From an uncultured Ignavibacteria bacterium (lineage in GTDB: Bacteria; Bacteroidota; Ignavibacteria; SZUA-365), in assembly GCA_913061095.1 (NCBI GenBank), contig CAJXVM010000001.1, positions 186,001-250,000 of the forward strand: a stretch of DNA of 64,000 nt. The letters run 5' to 3'. Positions 25,468 through 34,251 of this stretch are shown here, piece by piece (within the stretch, counting starts at the first letter, position 1; each line of letters starts with the position of its first letter). Made by a program: the position numbers and the translations under genes. Below the pieces are notes generated by a model that saw only the letters and a list, made by a program, of their open reading frames with translations, had not been told where the DNA came from and did not search any database.

Positions 25468-26939
25468 CCTAATTTCTCCGTGCGGGATGCCTCTCCGCGT
25501 GATGCATCCCCTCGCGATGCTTCCCCGCCGTGCAGCCGCTCCACCGCTCCGGCCGCGGCGTAGAGCAGATCTTCCCGCCAGGCGCCTGCCATAAACTGCA
25601 CAGCGAACGGCAGCCCCTTCGCGTCCTTTCCTGCCGGGACGCTGATCGCCGGCAGGCCGCTCAGATTCGCGGCCGTGTTGAACACATCGGTGAGATACAT
25701 GTCCATCGGATCGGCGAGCCGCTCGCCCATGCGGAACGGCGGACCCGGCGTGACCGGCGTCAATAGCAGGTCGAGCTCACCGAACGTGCGTTCGAATTCC
25801 TCTCGCACAAGACGCCGCACGCGCTGTGCCCTGCCGTACCAGTCCTGCTCGTGTCCCCCGCCGAGCACCCGGCTCCCGAGCATGATACGGCGCTTCACTT
25901 CGCGCCCGAAACCCTCGCTGCGGCTGTGCACGTAGCGGTCATGCAATGCGTCCGTTTCCGCCGCGGTGCCGAGACGTACACCGTCGTAGCGCGCGAGATT
26001 TGAGGATGCCTCCGCGTTGGCGATGAGAAAATATGCCGGAAACACGGCCCGGGTCAGCGGCAGTGAGCAGTCACGGATGACCGCCCCGCGCTCTTCGAGC
26101 CGCCGTGCGATCGCGCGCACCCGGCTGCGCATGTCCTCCGGTACGCGGTCGTCGAGATACTCGGCGGGAAGACCGATGCGGCGTCCTTCGACCCCGGCAG
26201 TGACAGCGGAGGGGAAATCCGGCACCGACACATCGGCCGTTGTCGCGTCGGCGGGATCCCTGCCCGCGATGACCGCGAGGATGCGGGCGTTGTCGTCGAC
26301 GGATGCCGTGATCGGACCGATCTGGTCGCAGGAGGATGCGAACGCCACCAGCCCTGCACGGGATACGCGTCCGTAGGTGGGCTTCATGCCGACGGTGCCG
26401 GTGTAGGCGGCCGGTTGCCGCACGGAACCGCCGGTATCCGTGCCGAGCGCGCCGTGCACAATGCCCGCGGCAACTGCCGCCGCGGAACCGCTGCTGCTGC
26501 CGCCGGGGACGTAACCCTCGAGAAAAGGATGACGGACGGGACCGTAGGCCGAAGTCTGTCCCGACGAGCCCATGGCGAATTCATCCATGTTCGTCCGGCC
26601 CAGCAGCACGGCGCCGGCATCCCGAAGGCGGGCGATGACGGTGGCATCCCGCACGGCATGATATCCCGCAAGAATGCGTGATCCCGCGGTGGTCTCGCGG
26701 CCATGCATGGCGATGTTATCCTTCACCGCGACAAGCATGCCCTCGAGCGGACGCGCCGTTCCCGCCGCGATGCGCGCATCGCACTCCAGCGCGCGCTCCC
26801 TTGCGGAGGATGCGAACAGTTCGATGAACGCATTCAGATCCTGCCGCTGACCCGCGGTTTCGAGCGCGGTATCAACGAGCGAGGCACAGAATTCCTTCCG
26901 TGCCTCGACGTATTCCCGTATGTCGGAATAGTTAATCAT
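25464..26939 (-). CDS. gatA: Asp-tRNA(Asn)/Glu-tRNA(Gln) amidotransferase subunit A
   Basis: 491 residues of the amidase signature family. The Ser-cisSer-Lys triad is visible: Lys in 'LVAVKDNIAMHGRET', the cis-Ser region 'PGGSSSGSAAAVAAG' and the nucleophile in 'LGTDTGGSVRQPAAYTG'. In GatCAB it releases ammonia from glutamine to amidate mischarged Glu-tRNA(Gln) or Asp-tRNA(Asn). The C-terminus has an odd five-residue repeat (GEASR, GDASR, GEASR) absent from typical GatA. gatB and gatC are not in this window. A general amidase is the alternative, but the motif set fits GatA. Confidence 0.9.
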   Translation of the reverse strand: MINYSDIREYVEARKEFCASLVDTALETAGQRQDLNAFIELFASSARERALECDARIAAGTARPLEGMLVAVKDNIAMHGRETTAGSRILAGYHAVRDATVIARLRDAGAVLLGRTNMDEFAMGSSGQTSAYGPVRHPFLEGYVPGGSSSGSAAAVAAGIVHGALGTDTGGSVRQPAAYTGTVGMKPTYGRVSRAGLVAFASSCDQIGPITASVDDNARILAVIAGRDPADATTADVSVPDFPSAVTAGVEGRRIGLPAEYLDDRVPEDMRSRVRAIARRLEERGAVIRDCSLPLTRAVFPAYFLIANAEASSNLARYDGVRLGTAAETDALHDRYVHSRSEGFGREVKRRIMLGSRVLGGGHEQDWYGRAQRVRRLVREEFERTFGELDLLLTPVTPGPPFRMGERLADPMDMYLTDVFNTAANLSGLPAISVPAGKDAKGLPFAVQFMAGAWREDLLYAAAGAVERLHGGEASRGDASRGEASRTEKLG

Positions 26940-26996
26940 GTACCCCGGCGCACCCGGATGACCGGGCGCGGCAACGACGCAGATACAGCGCCGCGA

Positions 26997-27194
26997 TTAC
27001 TTCGATTTTTCCTTGTCCTCGATTTTCTTGTCTTCGAGGCTGATGTCTTCCTGAATGTCCTTTGCCGCCTTGCGGAACTCCTTGATGCCCTTGCCGAGTC
27101 CCTGCGCGAGATCGGGAATTTTCTTGGCGCCGAAGAAAATCAGGATCAGGAAGAGGATGATGAGAATTTCCCATCCGCCGATATTGCCAAACAT
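26997..27194 (-). CDS. tatA: Twin-arginine translocase TatA/TatE-type subunit
   Basis: 65 residues from the ATG at 27194, preceded by AGGAGG; the longer open frame lacks a start signal. The N-terminal helix '[20 protein letters not shown]' is followed by the amphipathic helix with the invariant FGxKK(I/L)P(D/E)L core and '[15 protein letters not shown]'. It forms the pore-like assembly that moves folded proteins across the inner membrane. No tatC is present in the window. It lies between purQ and gatA in one operon. Confidence 0.93.
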   Translation of the reverse strand: MFGNIGGWEILIILFLILIFFGAKKIPDLAQGLGKGIKEFRKAAKDIQEDISLEDKKIEDKEKSK

Positions 27195-27204
27195 AACAGT
27201 CCTC

Positions 27205-27924
27205 CTATGAGAGAGCCGGGACGCTGCCCGTAATGGATTCTGCCAGGGATGCGAACACCCCGAGACCGTCGTCGGAACCGAGCAGGTTCTCGACCACACG
27301 CTCCGGGTGCGGCATCATGCCGAGCACGTTGCCGCGGCTGTTGACGATGCCCGCGATATTGTTCAGGGAACCGTTGGGATTCGCGGCCTCTGTCGCTTCG
27401 CCGTTCTCGTCGACGTAGCGGAAGACAACCCGGCCGTTGTCCTCGAGTTCCCTGAGCGTATCGGAATCAGTATAGAAATTTCCTTCTCCATGAGCAACGG
27501 GAATCTGCAGGACCTTTCCCTGCTCATACCGGCGCGTGAAATCCGTTTCGGCATTCTCCACGCGCAGGCGCACCTGTTTGCAGACGAATTTCAGCGAGCG
27601 GTTGCGCAGCAGCGCACCGGGGAGCAGTCCGGTTTCCGTCAGCACCTGGAAGCCGTTGCAGATGCCGATCACGTGTCCGCCGCGCTCGGCATGGCGCACG
27701 ACTTCCTTCATGATGGAGGAGAACTGCGAGATGGCGCCGCAGCGAAGATAGTCGCCGTAGGAAAACCCGCCCGGGAGCACGACCACGTCGACGCCCTGCA
27801 GATCGGTATCCTTGTGCCAGAGAAACGTCGCCTTCTCTCCGAGCACGTGCTTGACGGCATGGTAGGCGTCATGGTCGCAGTTCGATCCCGGAAACACGAC
27901 AACGCCAAACGTCGGTGCGCTCAT
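27205..27924 (-). CDS. purQ: Phosphoribosylformylglycinamidine synthase subunit PurQ
   Basis: 239 residues of the class I glutamine amidotransferase subunit of FGAM synthase. The nucleophile Cys is in '[19 protein letters not shown]'; the catalytic His and Glu are in '[19 protein letters not shown]'; the N-terminus is '[19 protein letters not shown]'. It supplies ammonia to PurL in purine synthesis. The ATG overlaps the stop of purS (ATGA). purL is not in the window. Confidence 0.95.
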   Translation of the reverse strand: MSAPTFGVVVFPGSNCDHDAYHAVKHVLGEKATFLWHKDTDLQGVDVVVLPGGFSYGDYLRCGAISQFSSIMKEVVRHAERGGHVIGICNGFQVLTETGLLPGALLRNRSLKFVCKQVRLRVENAETDFTRRYEQGKVLQIPVAHGEGNFYTDSDTLRELEDNGRVVFRYVDENGEATEAANPNGSLNNIAGIVNSRGNVLGMMPHPERVVENLLGSDDGLGVFASLAESITGSVPALS

Positions 27925-28175
27925 GAGGTCAGCTCCTGCAGTTCAATGGTATAATCTTCCATGACCGGATTCGCGAGCAGTTTCCTGCACGCGTCATCCA
28001 CGGCCTGCTCTGCCGCGTCGCGGTCCGCCGCATCGACGGTCAGTTCGATTTCCTTTCCGACGCGCACGTCGGAGAGCTGTTGGAAATCGAGTGACTGCAG
28101 CGCATGCTCGATGGCCTTGCCCTCGGGATCGAGGATGGAGGGACGCAGTTTCACGGTGACGATCGCTTTGAACAT
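27921..28175 (-). CDS. purS: Phosphoribosylformylglycinamidine synthase subunit PurS
   Basis: 84 residues with the PurS pattern: '[20 protein letters not shown]' and 'VRVGKEIEL'. It bridges PurQ and the small-type PurL in the three-subunit FGAM synthase. It is coupled to purQ by a four-base overlap and lies ten bases after pssA. Confidence 0.95.
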   Translation of the reverse strand: MFKAIVTVKLRPSILDPEGKAIEHALQSLDFQQLSDVRVGKEIELTVDAADRDAAEQAVDDACRKLLANPVMEDYTIELQELTS

Positions 28176-28184
28176 GATGGTCCT

Positions 28185-28976
28185 TTATGATTGCGATGAT
28201 TGCGAGTCGATGGAGACGGAGTCTTCCTCCTCCCGGGCCCGGCGCGCGTCGCGCTGCCGCGCGGTCATGCGGCGCAGTCCGCGGCCGGTGGCAAAGACCG
28301 GACCGCTGATGTCCAGGGCCAGGAGAAAGGGAAACAGCAGCACGCCCTTGCTCGCGATGATGGCGATGATGGCGATGGTCAGCACCGTCATCTGCAGGGG
28401 CTGCCGGCGGAAACTTCCGAGTGAGATCTTCGGGAATACCGGATAGCGCACGGTGCTGATCATCAGGGCGCCGCAGCTCACGGTGATCGCGATGAGTGCG
28501 TACTGCAGTTCCGGAAGCGCGATGATCTGATCGGGCCGGAAAAAGATGATGAACGAAACCAGTGTCAGCGCTGAGAGCGGAATGGGCATGCCGGTGAAAT
28601 GATCTTTCGAGAGTCCCACCAGCTGCACGTTGAAACGCGCCAGACGCAGGGCGCCGAGAATCAGTGGTACGGCGGCAGCCAGCATACCGAATGTTCCGTA
28701 TTCACTGAGGACGAGGGAATAAATCAGGAACGACGGTGAGACGCCGAAGCTGACGACGTCGGCAAGGGAATCGAGTTCGACACCAAATTCGCTCGCGGAA
28801 TTGGTCAGGCGCGCCATCATGCCGTCCAGCGCATCGCATGCCGCGGACAGCACGATATACCATGCCGCCGCGATGTACATCTCCTCCACGGCATGGATAA
28901 TGCTGAGAAACCCGAAGAATATGTTCAGCACGGTGAACAGGTTCGGGACGATGGAACGGCTGAGACGGATTCTCAA
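28185..28976 (-). CDS. pssA: CDP-diacylglycerol-serine O-phosphatidyltransferase
   Basis: 263 residues with multiple transmembrane helices. The CDP-alcohol phosphotransferase motif DGx2ARx8Gx3Dx3D is complete in 'CDALDGMMARLTNSASEFG' continuing through 'VELDSLAD'. It makes phosphatidylserine from CDP-diacylglycerol and serine at the inner membrane. The gene for phosphatidylserine decarboxylase lies directly upstream, so the two steps to phosphatidylethanolamine are adjacent. The C-terminal 40 residues are highly charged and poorly conserved. Confidence 0.93.
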   Translation of the reverse strand: MRIRLSRSIVPNLFTVLNIFFGFLSIIHAVEEMYIAAAWYIVLSAACDALDGMMARLTNSASEFGVELDSLADVVSFGVSPSFLIYSLVLSEYGTFGMLAAAVPLILGALRLARFNVQLVGLSKDHFTGMPIPLSALTLVSFIIFFRPDQIIALPELQYALIAITVSCGALMISTVRYPVFPKISLGSFRRQPLQMTVLTIAIIAIIASKGVLLFPFLLALDISGPVFATGRGLRRMTARQRDARRAREEEDSVSIDSQSSQS

Positions 28977-29006
28977 GCGAGCTTCCGGTTGGTGTAACAG
29001 TTCGTA

Positions 29007-29657
29007 TCAGCGCTCGACGACAGCGATCACGGTTTCTCCCGCAGTCACCCGCTGATCCATGGTGACGCGGATATCCGCGTCGGGCGGCATGATGACATCG
29101 ACGCGGGATCCGAACTTGATCATGCCGAAGCGCTCGCCGGCGACCGCGGTGTCGCCGACCTCGATCGGACACACGATGCGGCGCGCCACGAAGCCGGCGA
29201 TCTGTTTGAACAGCACCTTCCATTCACCGGTGTTGATGCCGATATGTGTGCGTTCATTGAGTTCGCTGGACTTGTCTTCGAACGCGGCGAAGTACTTTCC
29301 CTCGATATGGCGCTTCAGCTCGACGACGCCCGACACCGGGTAGCGATTGACGTGGACGTCGAGAGGCGACATGAAAATGGCGACCATTTTCGCCTTGCCG
29401 CCGAGATATTCCGTATCTTCGACATCGCTGATGGCGACAATTTTGCCGTCCGCCGGAGAAATGACGCCCCCGGGCACATCCGGCGTCGTGCGATCCGGAT
29501 CCCGGAAGAAATTCAGCGTAAACAGCAGCACCGCTCCGCCGACGACGAAGAGCACGATGCGGAACGGGATATTCGAGATGAAAAATCCCGCGATCACCAC
29601 GGCAAGCGCGATGACCAGGATGGGAATGGCCGTTTCGAGTCCGTATTTCGTCAGCAT
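29007..29657 (-). CDS. psd: Phosphatidylserine decarboxylase (short, archaeal-type family)
   Basis: 216 residues, shorter than the E. coli enzyme and like the family found in many FCB bacteria and archaea. Two N-terminal transmembrane segments precede 'GGVISPADGKIVAISDVED' and the self-cleavage region 'RFGMIKFGSRVDVIMPP', where the Ser of FGS becomes the pyruvoyl group. It converts phosphatidylserine to phosphatidylethanolamine. First gene of the long minus-strand operon that continues into pssA, purS and purQ. Confidence 0.92.
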   Translation of the reverse strand: MLTKYGLETAIPILVIALAVVIAGFFISNIPFRIVLFVVGGAVLLFTLNFFRDPDRTTPDVPGGVISPADGKIVAISDVEDTEYLGGKAKMVAIFMSPLDVHVNRYPVSGVVELKRHIEGKYFAAFEDKSSELNERTHIGINTGEWKVLFKQIAGFVARRIVCPIEVGDTAVAGERFGMIKFGSRVDVIMPPDADIRVTMDQRVTAGETVIAVVER

Positions 29658-29843
29658 GATAATCGAATGTTCATAATACGGGGAGTTCCGGTCACAACGG
29701 AATTCCAGTGTTTCATATCATCATCAAAGATATTCATTTCCGCCAACGAATCATAGCTGCAAGTGCCCGGCGGCCCCGCCGGCAGTTGTTTTTGCCCCCC
29801 GGGGCGCGTAGTTTTGAAGTTTGAGGAAGAATGAGGAAAACCC
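29658..29843. promoter_or_regulatory. Divergent promoter region of psd operon and methyltransferase-like gene
   Basis: About 186 bases between divergent genes. An AT-rich patch at 29715-29755 (includes CATATCATCATCAAAGATATTC) is promoter-like for either strand; a GC-rich stretch with a CCGGCGGCCCCGCCGG-like palindrome follows near 29768. No clear boxes could be assigned. Confidence 0.35.
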
Positions 29844-30416
29844 GTGACTGTCAGTCAGTTTCTGTTCCGCAATCGTTCATACACGCCCCTGCCCTTTCTG
29901 CTCGTGATGCTGATTTTCGCAAAACCGACGCTGCTGAGTCTCGTGATCGGATTCGTTGTCGCAGCGGCCGGAGAAGCCCTGCGTGCCTCCGGGGTGTTCT
30001 ACGTGGGCAGCGAAACGCGCGTGACCGGCGAGGTCGGGGCCAGCCGCCTGGTCACCTCCGGACCATTTGCCTTCACGCGCAATCCGCTGTATGTTGGGAA
30101 CATTCTCATATATCTCGGTATCGGCATCATGTCGATGGCACTGTTTCCCTGGCTGCAGATCGCGGCTCTGGTCTGGTTTCTCTTCCAGTACACGATGATC
30201 GTCAAGGAGGAAGAAACGTTTCTGCGGGAAAAATTCGGACAGGAACACGCCGACTACTGCGCCAGGGTGCCGCGCTTCCTGTTCCGCCTGACGCCCTACC
30301 GCTCGTGGCATCCGGTGGACATCGACTGGAAGGCCGGCTGGCATTCCGAGCGGCGCACGCTGCAGGCCTTCACTGCCGCGACACTGATTCTCATCATCAT
30401 CTGGATCATCCGATGA
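29844..30416 (+). CDS. Isoprenylcysteine carboxyl methyltransferase-family membrane protein
   Basis: 190 residues starting at a GTG with GAGG seven bases before it. Four or five membrane helices and the ICMT/PEMT signature 'LVTSGPFAFTRNPLYVGNIL', then 'EEETFLREKFGQEHADYCARVPRF', which binds S-adenosylmethionine in the family. Bacterial members methylate lipids or small molecules, not prenylated proteins; the substrate is unknown. It is followed closely by lpxB. Confidence 0.85.
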   Translation: MTVSQFLFRNRSYTPLPFLLVMLIFAKPTLLSLVIGFVVAAAGEALRASGVFYVGSETRVTGEVGASRLVTSGPFAFTRNPLYVGNILIYLGIGIMSMALFPWLQIAALVWFLFQYTMIVKEEETFLREKFGQEHADYCARVPRFLFRLTPYRSWHPVDIDWKAGWHSERRTLQAFTAATLILIIIWIIR

Positions 30417-30465
30417 AACCGGATCGTCTGATGCAGCCTTTCCGTCCACTCTCACGGAGGATATG

Positions 30466-31599
30466 ATGCCTGCCGGCGCCCCCGTCATCATGCTCGTCGC
30501 CGGTGAAGCCTCTGGCGATCTCTACGGCGCCCGTCTCATCCGCGCCTTCCGGGAGAAACATCCCGACGCGGTGTTCTTCGGCATCGGCGGGGATCTCATG
30601 AAGGACGAAGGGATGGAGCTGCTCTATCACATCCGCGAGACCGCCATCATGGGATTCGTGGAAGTGGTGAAGAACTATGCTTTTCTCAAAGAGATGTTCG
30701 CGACCTGCGAGGACGCCTACCGGGATCGAAAGACGGATGCGGCGGTGCTCATCGATTATCCGGGATTCAACCTCCGTCTCGCCGAGCGTATCAAAGAGCA
30801 CGGCGGACGCGTGCTCTACTATATCAGTCCGCAGGTCTGGGCGTGGGGACGCCACCGCATCAAGAACATGCGGCGGCATATCGATCATCTCGCCGTCGTC
30901 TTTCCCTTCGAGGAAGCATTCTTCGCGGAACGCGATCTTCCCGCGACATTTGTCGGACACCCCCTGCTTGAAATCCTCGAACACAGTGAGCGCGGCTCCT
31001 TCCTGGCGCGCTGGGGACTGCCCCCCGACCGGCCGCTGCTGGCCCTGCTGCCGGGGTCGCGGAAGCAGGAAATTGAGCGCCTCCTCCCCGCCATGCTGGA
31101 GGGCGCGCAGATCCTGGCCGAAAAGCACGGCTGTGCCGTCGCGGTCGGCGCCGCACGTCAGCCGGACGAGCTGTACAACCGGTGGCTTCAGGATTACCCC
31201 TCTGTGGTGCTTGTCCGCGACGACACGCACGCGCTGATGGAACATGCGCACGCCGCCGTGGTCGCGTCGGGCACCGCGACGGTCGAGACCGCCTGGTACG
31301 AAACGCCGATGATCGTGGTCTACCGCGCCTCCGCACTGAACTACGCCATCGGCAGCCGCCTTGTTCGCGTCGATCACATCGCCATGGTCAACATCCTCGC
31401 CGGACGCCGTATCGTCCCCGAACTTCTGCAGTCCGACGTGACGCCGGAATACATCTCTCGCTACACGCATCACTATTTCAACGATGCGGAATACTACGAA
31501 AACACCCGCCGGGAGCTTGAGCGGGTGAAGGAAAAGATGGGAACGGCCGGAGCGTCGGAGCGGGTCGCGGGGCTGCTCGAGCAGCTCATACAAGCCTGA
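30466..31599 (+). CDS. lpxB: Lipid-A-disaccharide synthase
   Basis: About 377 residues; ATG codons at 30463 and 30466 are both possible, and the second has better spacing to the GGAGG at 30456-30460. The N-terminus 'VAGEASGDLYGARLIRAF', 'IDYPGFNLRLAERIKEHG', 'YYISPQVWAWGRHRIKNM' and 'ALLPGSRKQEIERLLPAM' are diagnostic of GT19 LpxB. It joins UDP-2,3-diacylglucosamine and lipid X into the lipid A disaccharide at the inner membrane, so the organism makes lipopolysaccharide. Confidence 0.95.
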   Translation: MPAGAPVIMLVAGEASGDLYGARLIRAFREKHPDAVFFGIGGDLMKDEGMELLYHIRETAIMGFVEVVKNYAFLKEMFATCEDAYRDRKTDAAVLIDYPGFNLRLAERIKEHGGRVLYYISPQVWAWGRHRIKNMRRHIDHLAVVFPFEEAFFAERDLPATFVGHPLLEILEHSERGSFLARWGLPPDRPLLALLPGSRKQEIERLLPAMLEGAQILAEKHGCAVAVGAARQPDELYNRWLQDYPSVVLVRDDTHALMEHAHAAVVASGTATVETAWYETPMIVVYRASALNYAIGSRLVRVDHIAMVNILAGRRIVPELLQSDVTPEYISRYTHHYFNDAEYYENTRRELERVKEKMGTAGASERVAGLLEQLIQA

Positions 31600-31679
31600 A
31601 AGATGATTGCAGATTGCTGATTGCTCGATCCGATGCGTTGCGATATCCACGATATGCCGCCTTCGGTTGGTAGTCGCCC

Positions 31680-32606
31680 TTACGGGATCAGCATCTCCCC
31701 TGTCTCAATCCGGTGACCGCGCAGATACTCCTCCGCCGTCATCGCTTTTTTCCCTTCGGGTTTGAGCTCGAGGATGTCGATGCTTCCCCGGCCGCACTGG
31801 ACGCGGATAACGTCGACGGCGGAGAGGACGCTGCCGGGCGTGCCGGATGAATCCTCCTCGGCGATGCGGGAACGCAGGACCTGCAGCTGCCGGCCGCCGC
31901 GCATGGTCCATGCCGCCGGATAGGGACTCAGTCCGCGAATGTGATCGTGCACTTCGCGCGCGGTTTTCTCCCACGGGATCGCGCAGTCCTCACGAAAGAT
32001 TTTCGGCGCGGGCGTGGCTGCGCTGTCGTCCTGCGCACGCGGCTCGGCTTCCCCCTCCTCGATCAGGCGCACGGTGCGCAGCACGACATCCGCCCCGAGA
32101 TCCGCGAGAATGTCATGGAGTTCACCGGCCGTCATATCCCCATGCACCGGCACGGATTCCTGCAGGAGAATCCCCCCCGTGTCGACTTTCCGCTTGAGGA
32201 AAAACGTCGTCACGCCGGTCTCCCGCACGCCTTCCATCAGCGCCCGGTTGATCGGCGCCGCGCCGCGGTAGCGCGGCAGCAGCGAAGCATGCAGGTTGAA
32301 ACTGCCGTGCGGCGGAATGCTGAACACCGCCTCGGGCAGGATGCGGAAGGCAACGATGACAAAGCAGTCCGCACCAAGCGCCCGCAGCTCCGCTTCGAAC
32401 GCCGGATCCTTCAGTGACTCCGGTTGCAGTACGGGGATGTCGTGCTCGACGGCGTAGCGTTTGACGGGAGTGGCGGAGAGCTGCTGTCCGCGGCCGCGTT
32501 TGCGGTCGGGCGCGGTGACCACGGCGGCGATGTCGTATCCTGCTTCGTGCAGCGTGCGCAGTGAAGGGACGGCGAAATCGGGTGTTCCCATGAAGACGAG
32601 ACGCAT
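31680..32606 (-). CDS. fmt: Methionyl-tRNA formyltransferase
   Basis: 308 residues, the usual length. Diagnostic motifs: 'LVFMGTPDFAVPSLRTLHE', 'VTAPDRKRGRG', 'NLHASLLPRYRGAAPINRAL' (SLLPxYRGxxPI) and 'TGVTTFFLKRKVDTGGIL'. It formylates initiator Met-tRNA with 10-formyltetrahydrofolate. The C-terminal OB-like domain follows. It lies eight bases downstream of def, the usual pairing, and an initiator tRNA gene is found at 39.7 kb in this window. Confidence 0.96.
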   Translation of the reverse strand: MRLVFMGTPDFAVPSLRTLHEAGYDIAAVVTAPDRKRGRGQQLSATPVKRYAVEHDIPVLQPESLKDPAFEAELRALGADCFVIVAFRILPEAVFSIPPHGSFNLHASLLPRYRGAAPINRALMEGVRETGVTTFFLKRKVDTGGILLQESVPVHGDMTAGELHDILADLGADVVLRTVRLIEEGEAEPRAQDDSAATPAPKIFREDCAIPWEKTAREVHDHIRGLSPYPAAWTMRGGRQLQVLRSRIAEEDSSGTPGSVLSAVDVIRVQCGRGSIDILELKPEGKKAMTAEEYLRGHRIETGEMLIP

Positions 32607-32614
32607 AAATCCTC

Positions 32615-33175
32615 TTACTTCACCACCGCGGCATCGTTTGCCATAGCGTAATCCACCTCGGCCTCCCCGCGCCGGATTTTCTTGAGCACGGGCATGACCA
32701 GGCGCTTGCGGAAGCCACGCAGGTAGTCGGTGAAGAAAATCCCCTCGAGGTGATCGTATTCATGCTGAATTACGCGCGCAAGAAATTCGTCCGCCTCCAG
32801 CTCCTGCGGCTCGAAGTTCGCGTCGCGGTAGCGGATATGGAGTTTCTCCGGCCGCACGACCTCTTCCCGCACGTTGGGCACGCTGAGGCAACCTTCCTCC
32901 AAATTGATCTCGTCGCCCCACATGTCGGTGATTTCCGGATTGATCATCACGAGCGGCTTCTGCTCCTCGTAGCCTTCCATCGGACTCAGATCCACGACGA
33001 ACAGCGATTTCCCGACGCCGACCTGATTCGCCGCGAGTCCGATTCCGTTGGCCAGATGCATCGTGGCGAACATGTCGACGATCAACTGCGTCAGTTCCTC
33101 GGACGGCGCGTCGACTGCTTTTGTTTCCTCGCGCAGCACCTGCGCGTCATAGGGATATATCGGAAGAATGGGCAT
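32615..33175 (-). CDS. def: Peptide deformylase
   Basis: 186 residues with all three metal and substrate motifs: 'GIGLAANQVG', 'EEGCLSVPNVREEV' (ligand Cys) and 'ARVIQHEYDHLEGIFF' (HExxH). It removes the formyl group from nascent proteins. First gene of the def-fmt pair. Confidence 0.97.
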   Translation of the reverse strand: MPILPIYPYDAQVLREETKAVDAPSEELTQLIVDMFATMHLANGIGLAANQVGVGKSLFVVDLSPMEGYEEQKPLVMINPEITDMWGDEINLEEGCLSVPNVREEVVRPEKLHIRYRDANFEPQELEADEFLARVIQHEYDHLEGIFFTDYLRGFRKRLVMPVLKKIRRGEAEVDYAMANDAAVVK

Positions 33176-33305
33176 GGTGTGTCTTCGATGTCGTTGTTGT
33201 TCCTCGGCATGCGGGATTTTGTCGCCGGAGCGAAATCCCGTACTTTTTCAACCTGTAATTTAACAAAAAATGCAGTGGTTTTGTTTATGAAACAGCGAGG
33301 ATTCC

Positions 33306-34097
33306 ATGGATCTCGGATTGAAGGATAAACGCGCGTTCGTCGCCGGATCGAGCGACGGTATCGGAAAGGCAGTGGCGGAGGGACTCGCCGCGGAAGGATG
33401 TGCTGTCATGCTCTGTGCCCGCAGCGAGGACAAACTCTCCGCACTGGCGCAGGAACTCAGGGATACCCACGGCGTGCGCGCGGAATACGTGTGCGCGGAT
33501 CTCGACCGGGTTGAGGATATCGAAGCGGCGGTGGACCGGATGAACGAGGTGTTCGGCGGATGCGACATCCTCGTGGCGAACAACGGCGGACCGAATCCGG
33601 GCGATTTCCGCTCGATGAGCGAGGAGGACTGGCTGGCCGGCTGGAACCGCACACTGATGAGCACCGTGCGCCTGATCCGCGGCGTGCTCGACGGAATGAT
33701 CGCGCAGGAGTGGGGACGCATCGTGAACATTACCTCCATCTCCGTCAAGCAGCCTGTGCAGCGCCTGCTGCTCTCGAACACCTACCGCGCCGGCGTGACC
33801 GGCATGGCGAAGACGCTCTCGGACGAAGTCTGCGCGCACGGCGTGACCGTCAACAACGTCGCGCCGGGTTACATCAAAACCGGACGCCAGACGCAGCTGT
33901 TCACTGACCGCGCCGAGAAGGCCGGCACCTCATTCGAGGCCGTGCGTGACGAGGTCACCGCGAAGATTCCGATGGGACGCATCGGCACGCCCGACGAAAT
34001 CGCCGACATGGCGGTCTTCCTTTCCTCCGACCGCGCCGCCTACATCACCGGCGCCACCATCCAGGTCGACGGCGGAATTTTCCGGGGATTGATGTAA
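33306..34097 (+). CDS. SDR-family oxidoreductase lacking the canonical YxxxK pair
   Basis: 263 residues with a Rossmann fold: 'AFVAGSSDGIGKAVAEGLA' (TGxxxGIG variant), 'CDILVANNGGPNPGDF', and the C-terminal 'GRIGTPDEIADMAVFLSSD' plus 'YITGATIQVDGGIFRGLM' typical of FabG-like enzymes. Where YxxxK is expected the sequence reads 'LLSNTYRAGVTGMAKTLSDE': a Tyr is present but the residue four later is Val, and the Lys is displaced. This belongs to a known SDR branch with a degenerate active site, often mislabelled 3-oxoacyl-ACP reductase. Substrate unknown. Confidence 0.85.
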   Translation: MDLGLKDKRAFVAGSSDGIGKAVAEGLAAEGCAVMLCARSEDKLSALAQELRDTHGVRAEYVCADLDRVEDIEAAVDRMNEVFGGCDILVANNGGPNPGDFRSMSEEDWLAGWNRTLMSTVRLIRGVLDGMIAQEWGRIVNITSISVKQPVQRLLLSNTYRAGVTGMAKTLSDEVCAHGVTVNNVAPGYIKTGRQTQLFTDRAEKAGTSFEAVRDEVTAKIPMGRIGTPDEIADMAVFLSSDRAAYITGATIQVDGGIFRGLM

Positions 34098-34251
34098 CAC
34101 CCTGCTTCAAAAATATTCGCATAAGAGAGTAGCATATCAGAATAAAATGCGCTACTTTCCGGGTACACTCGACGTATGAGCCTTTTCGCAGCACCGTTTG
34201 CGGGAAATGCGGACGATGCCATTCTATCCATCAGCACTGGAGGAGGCGATT

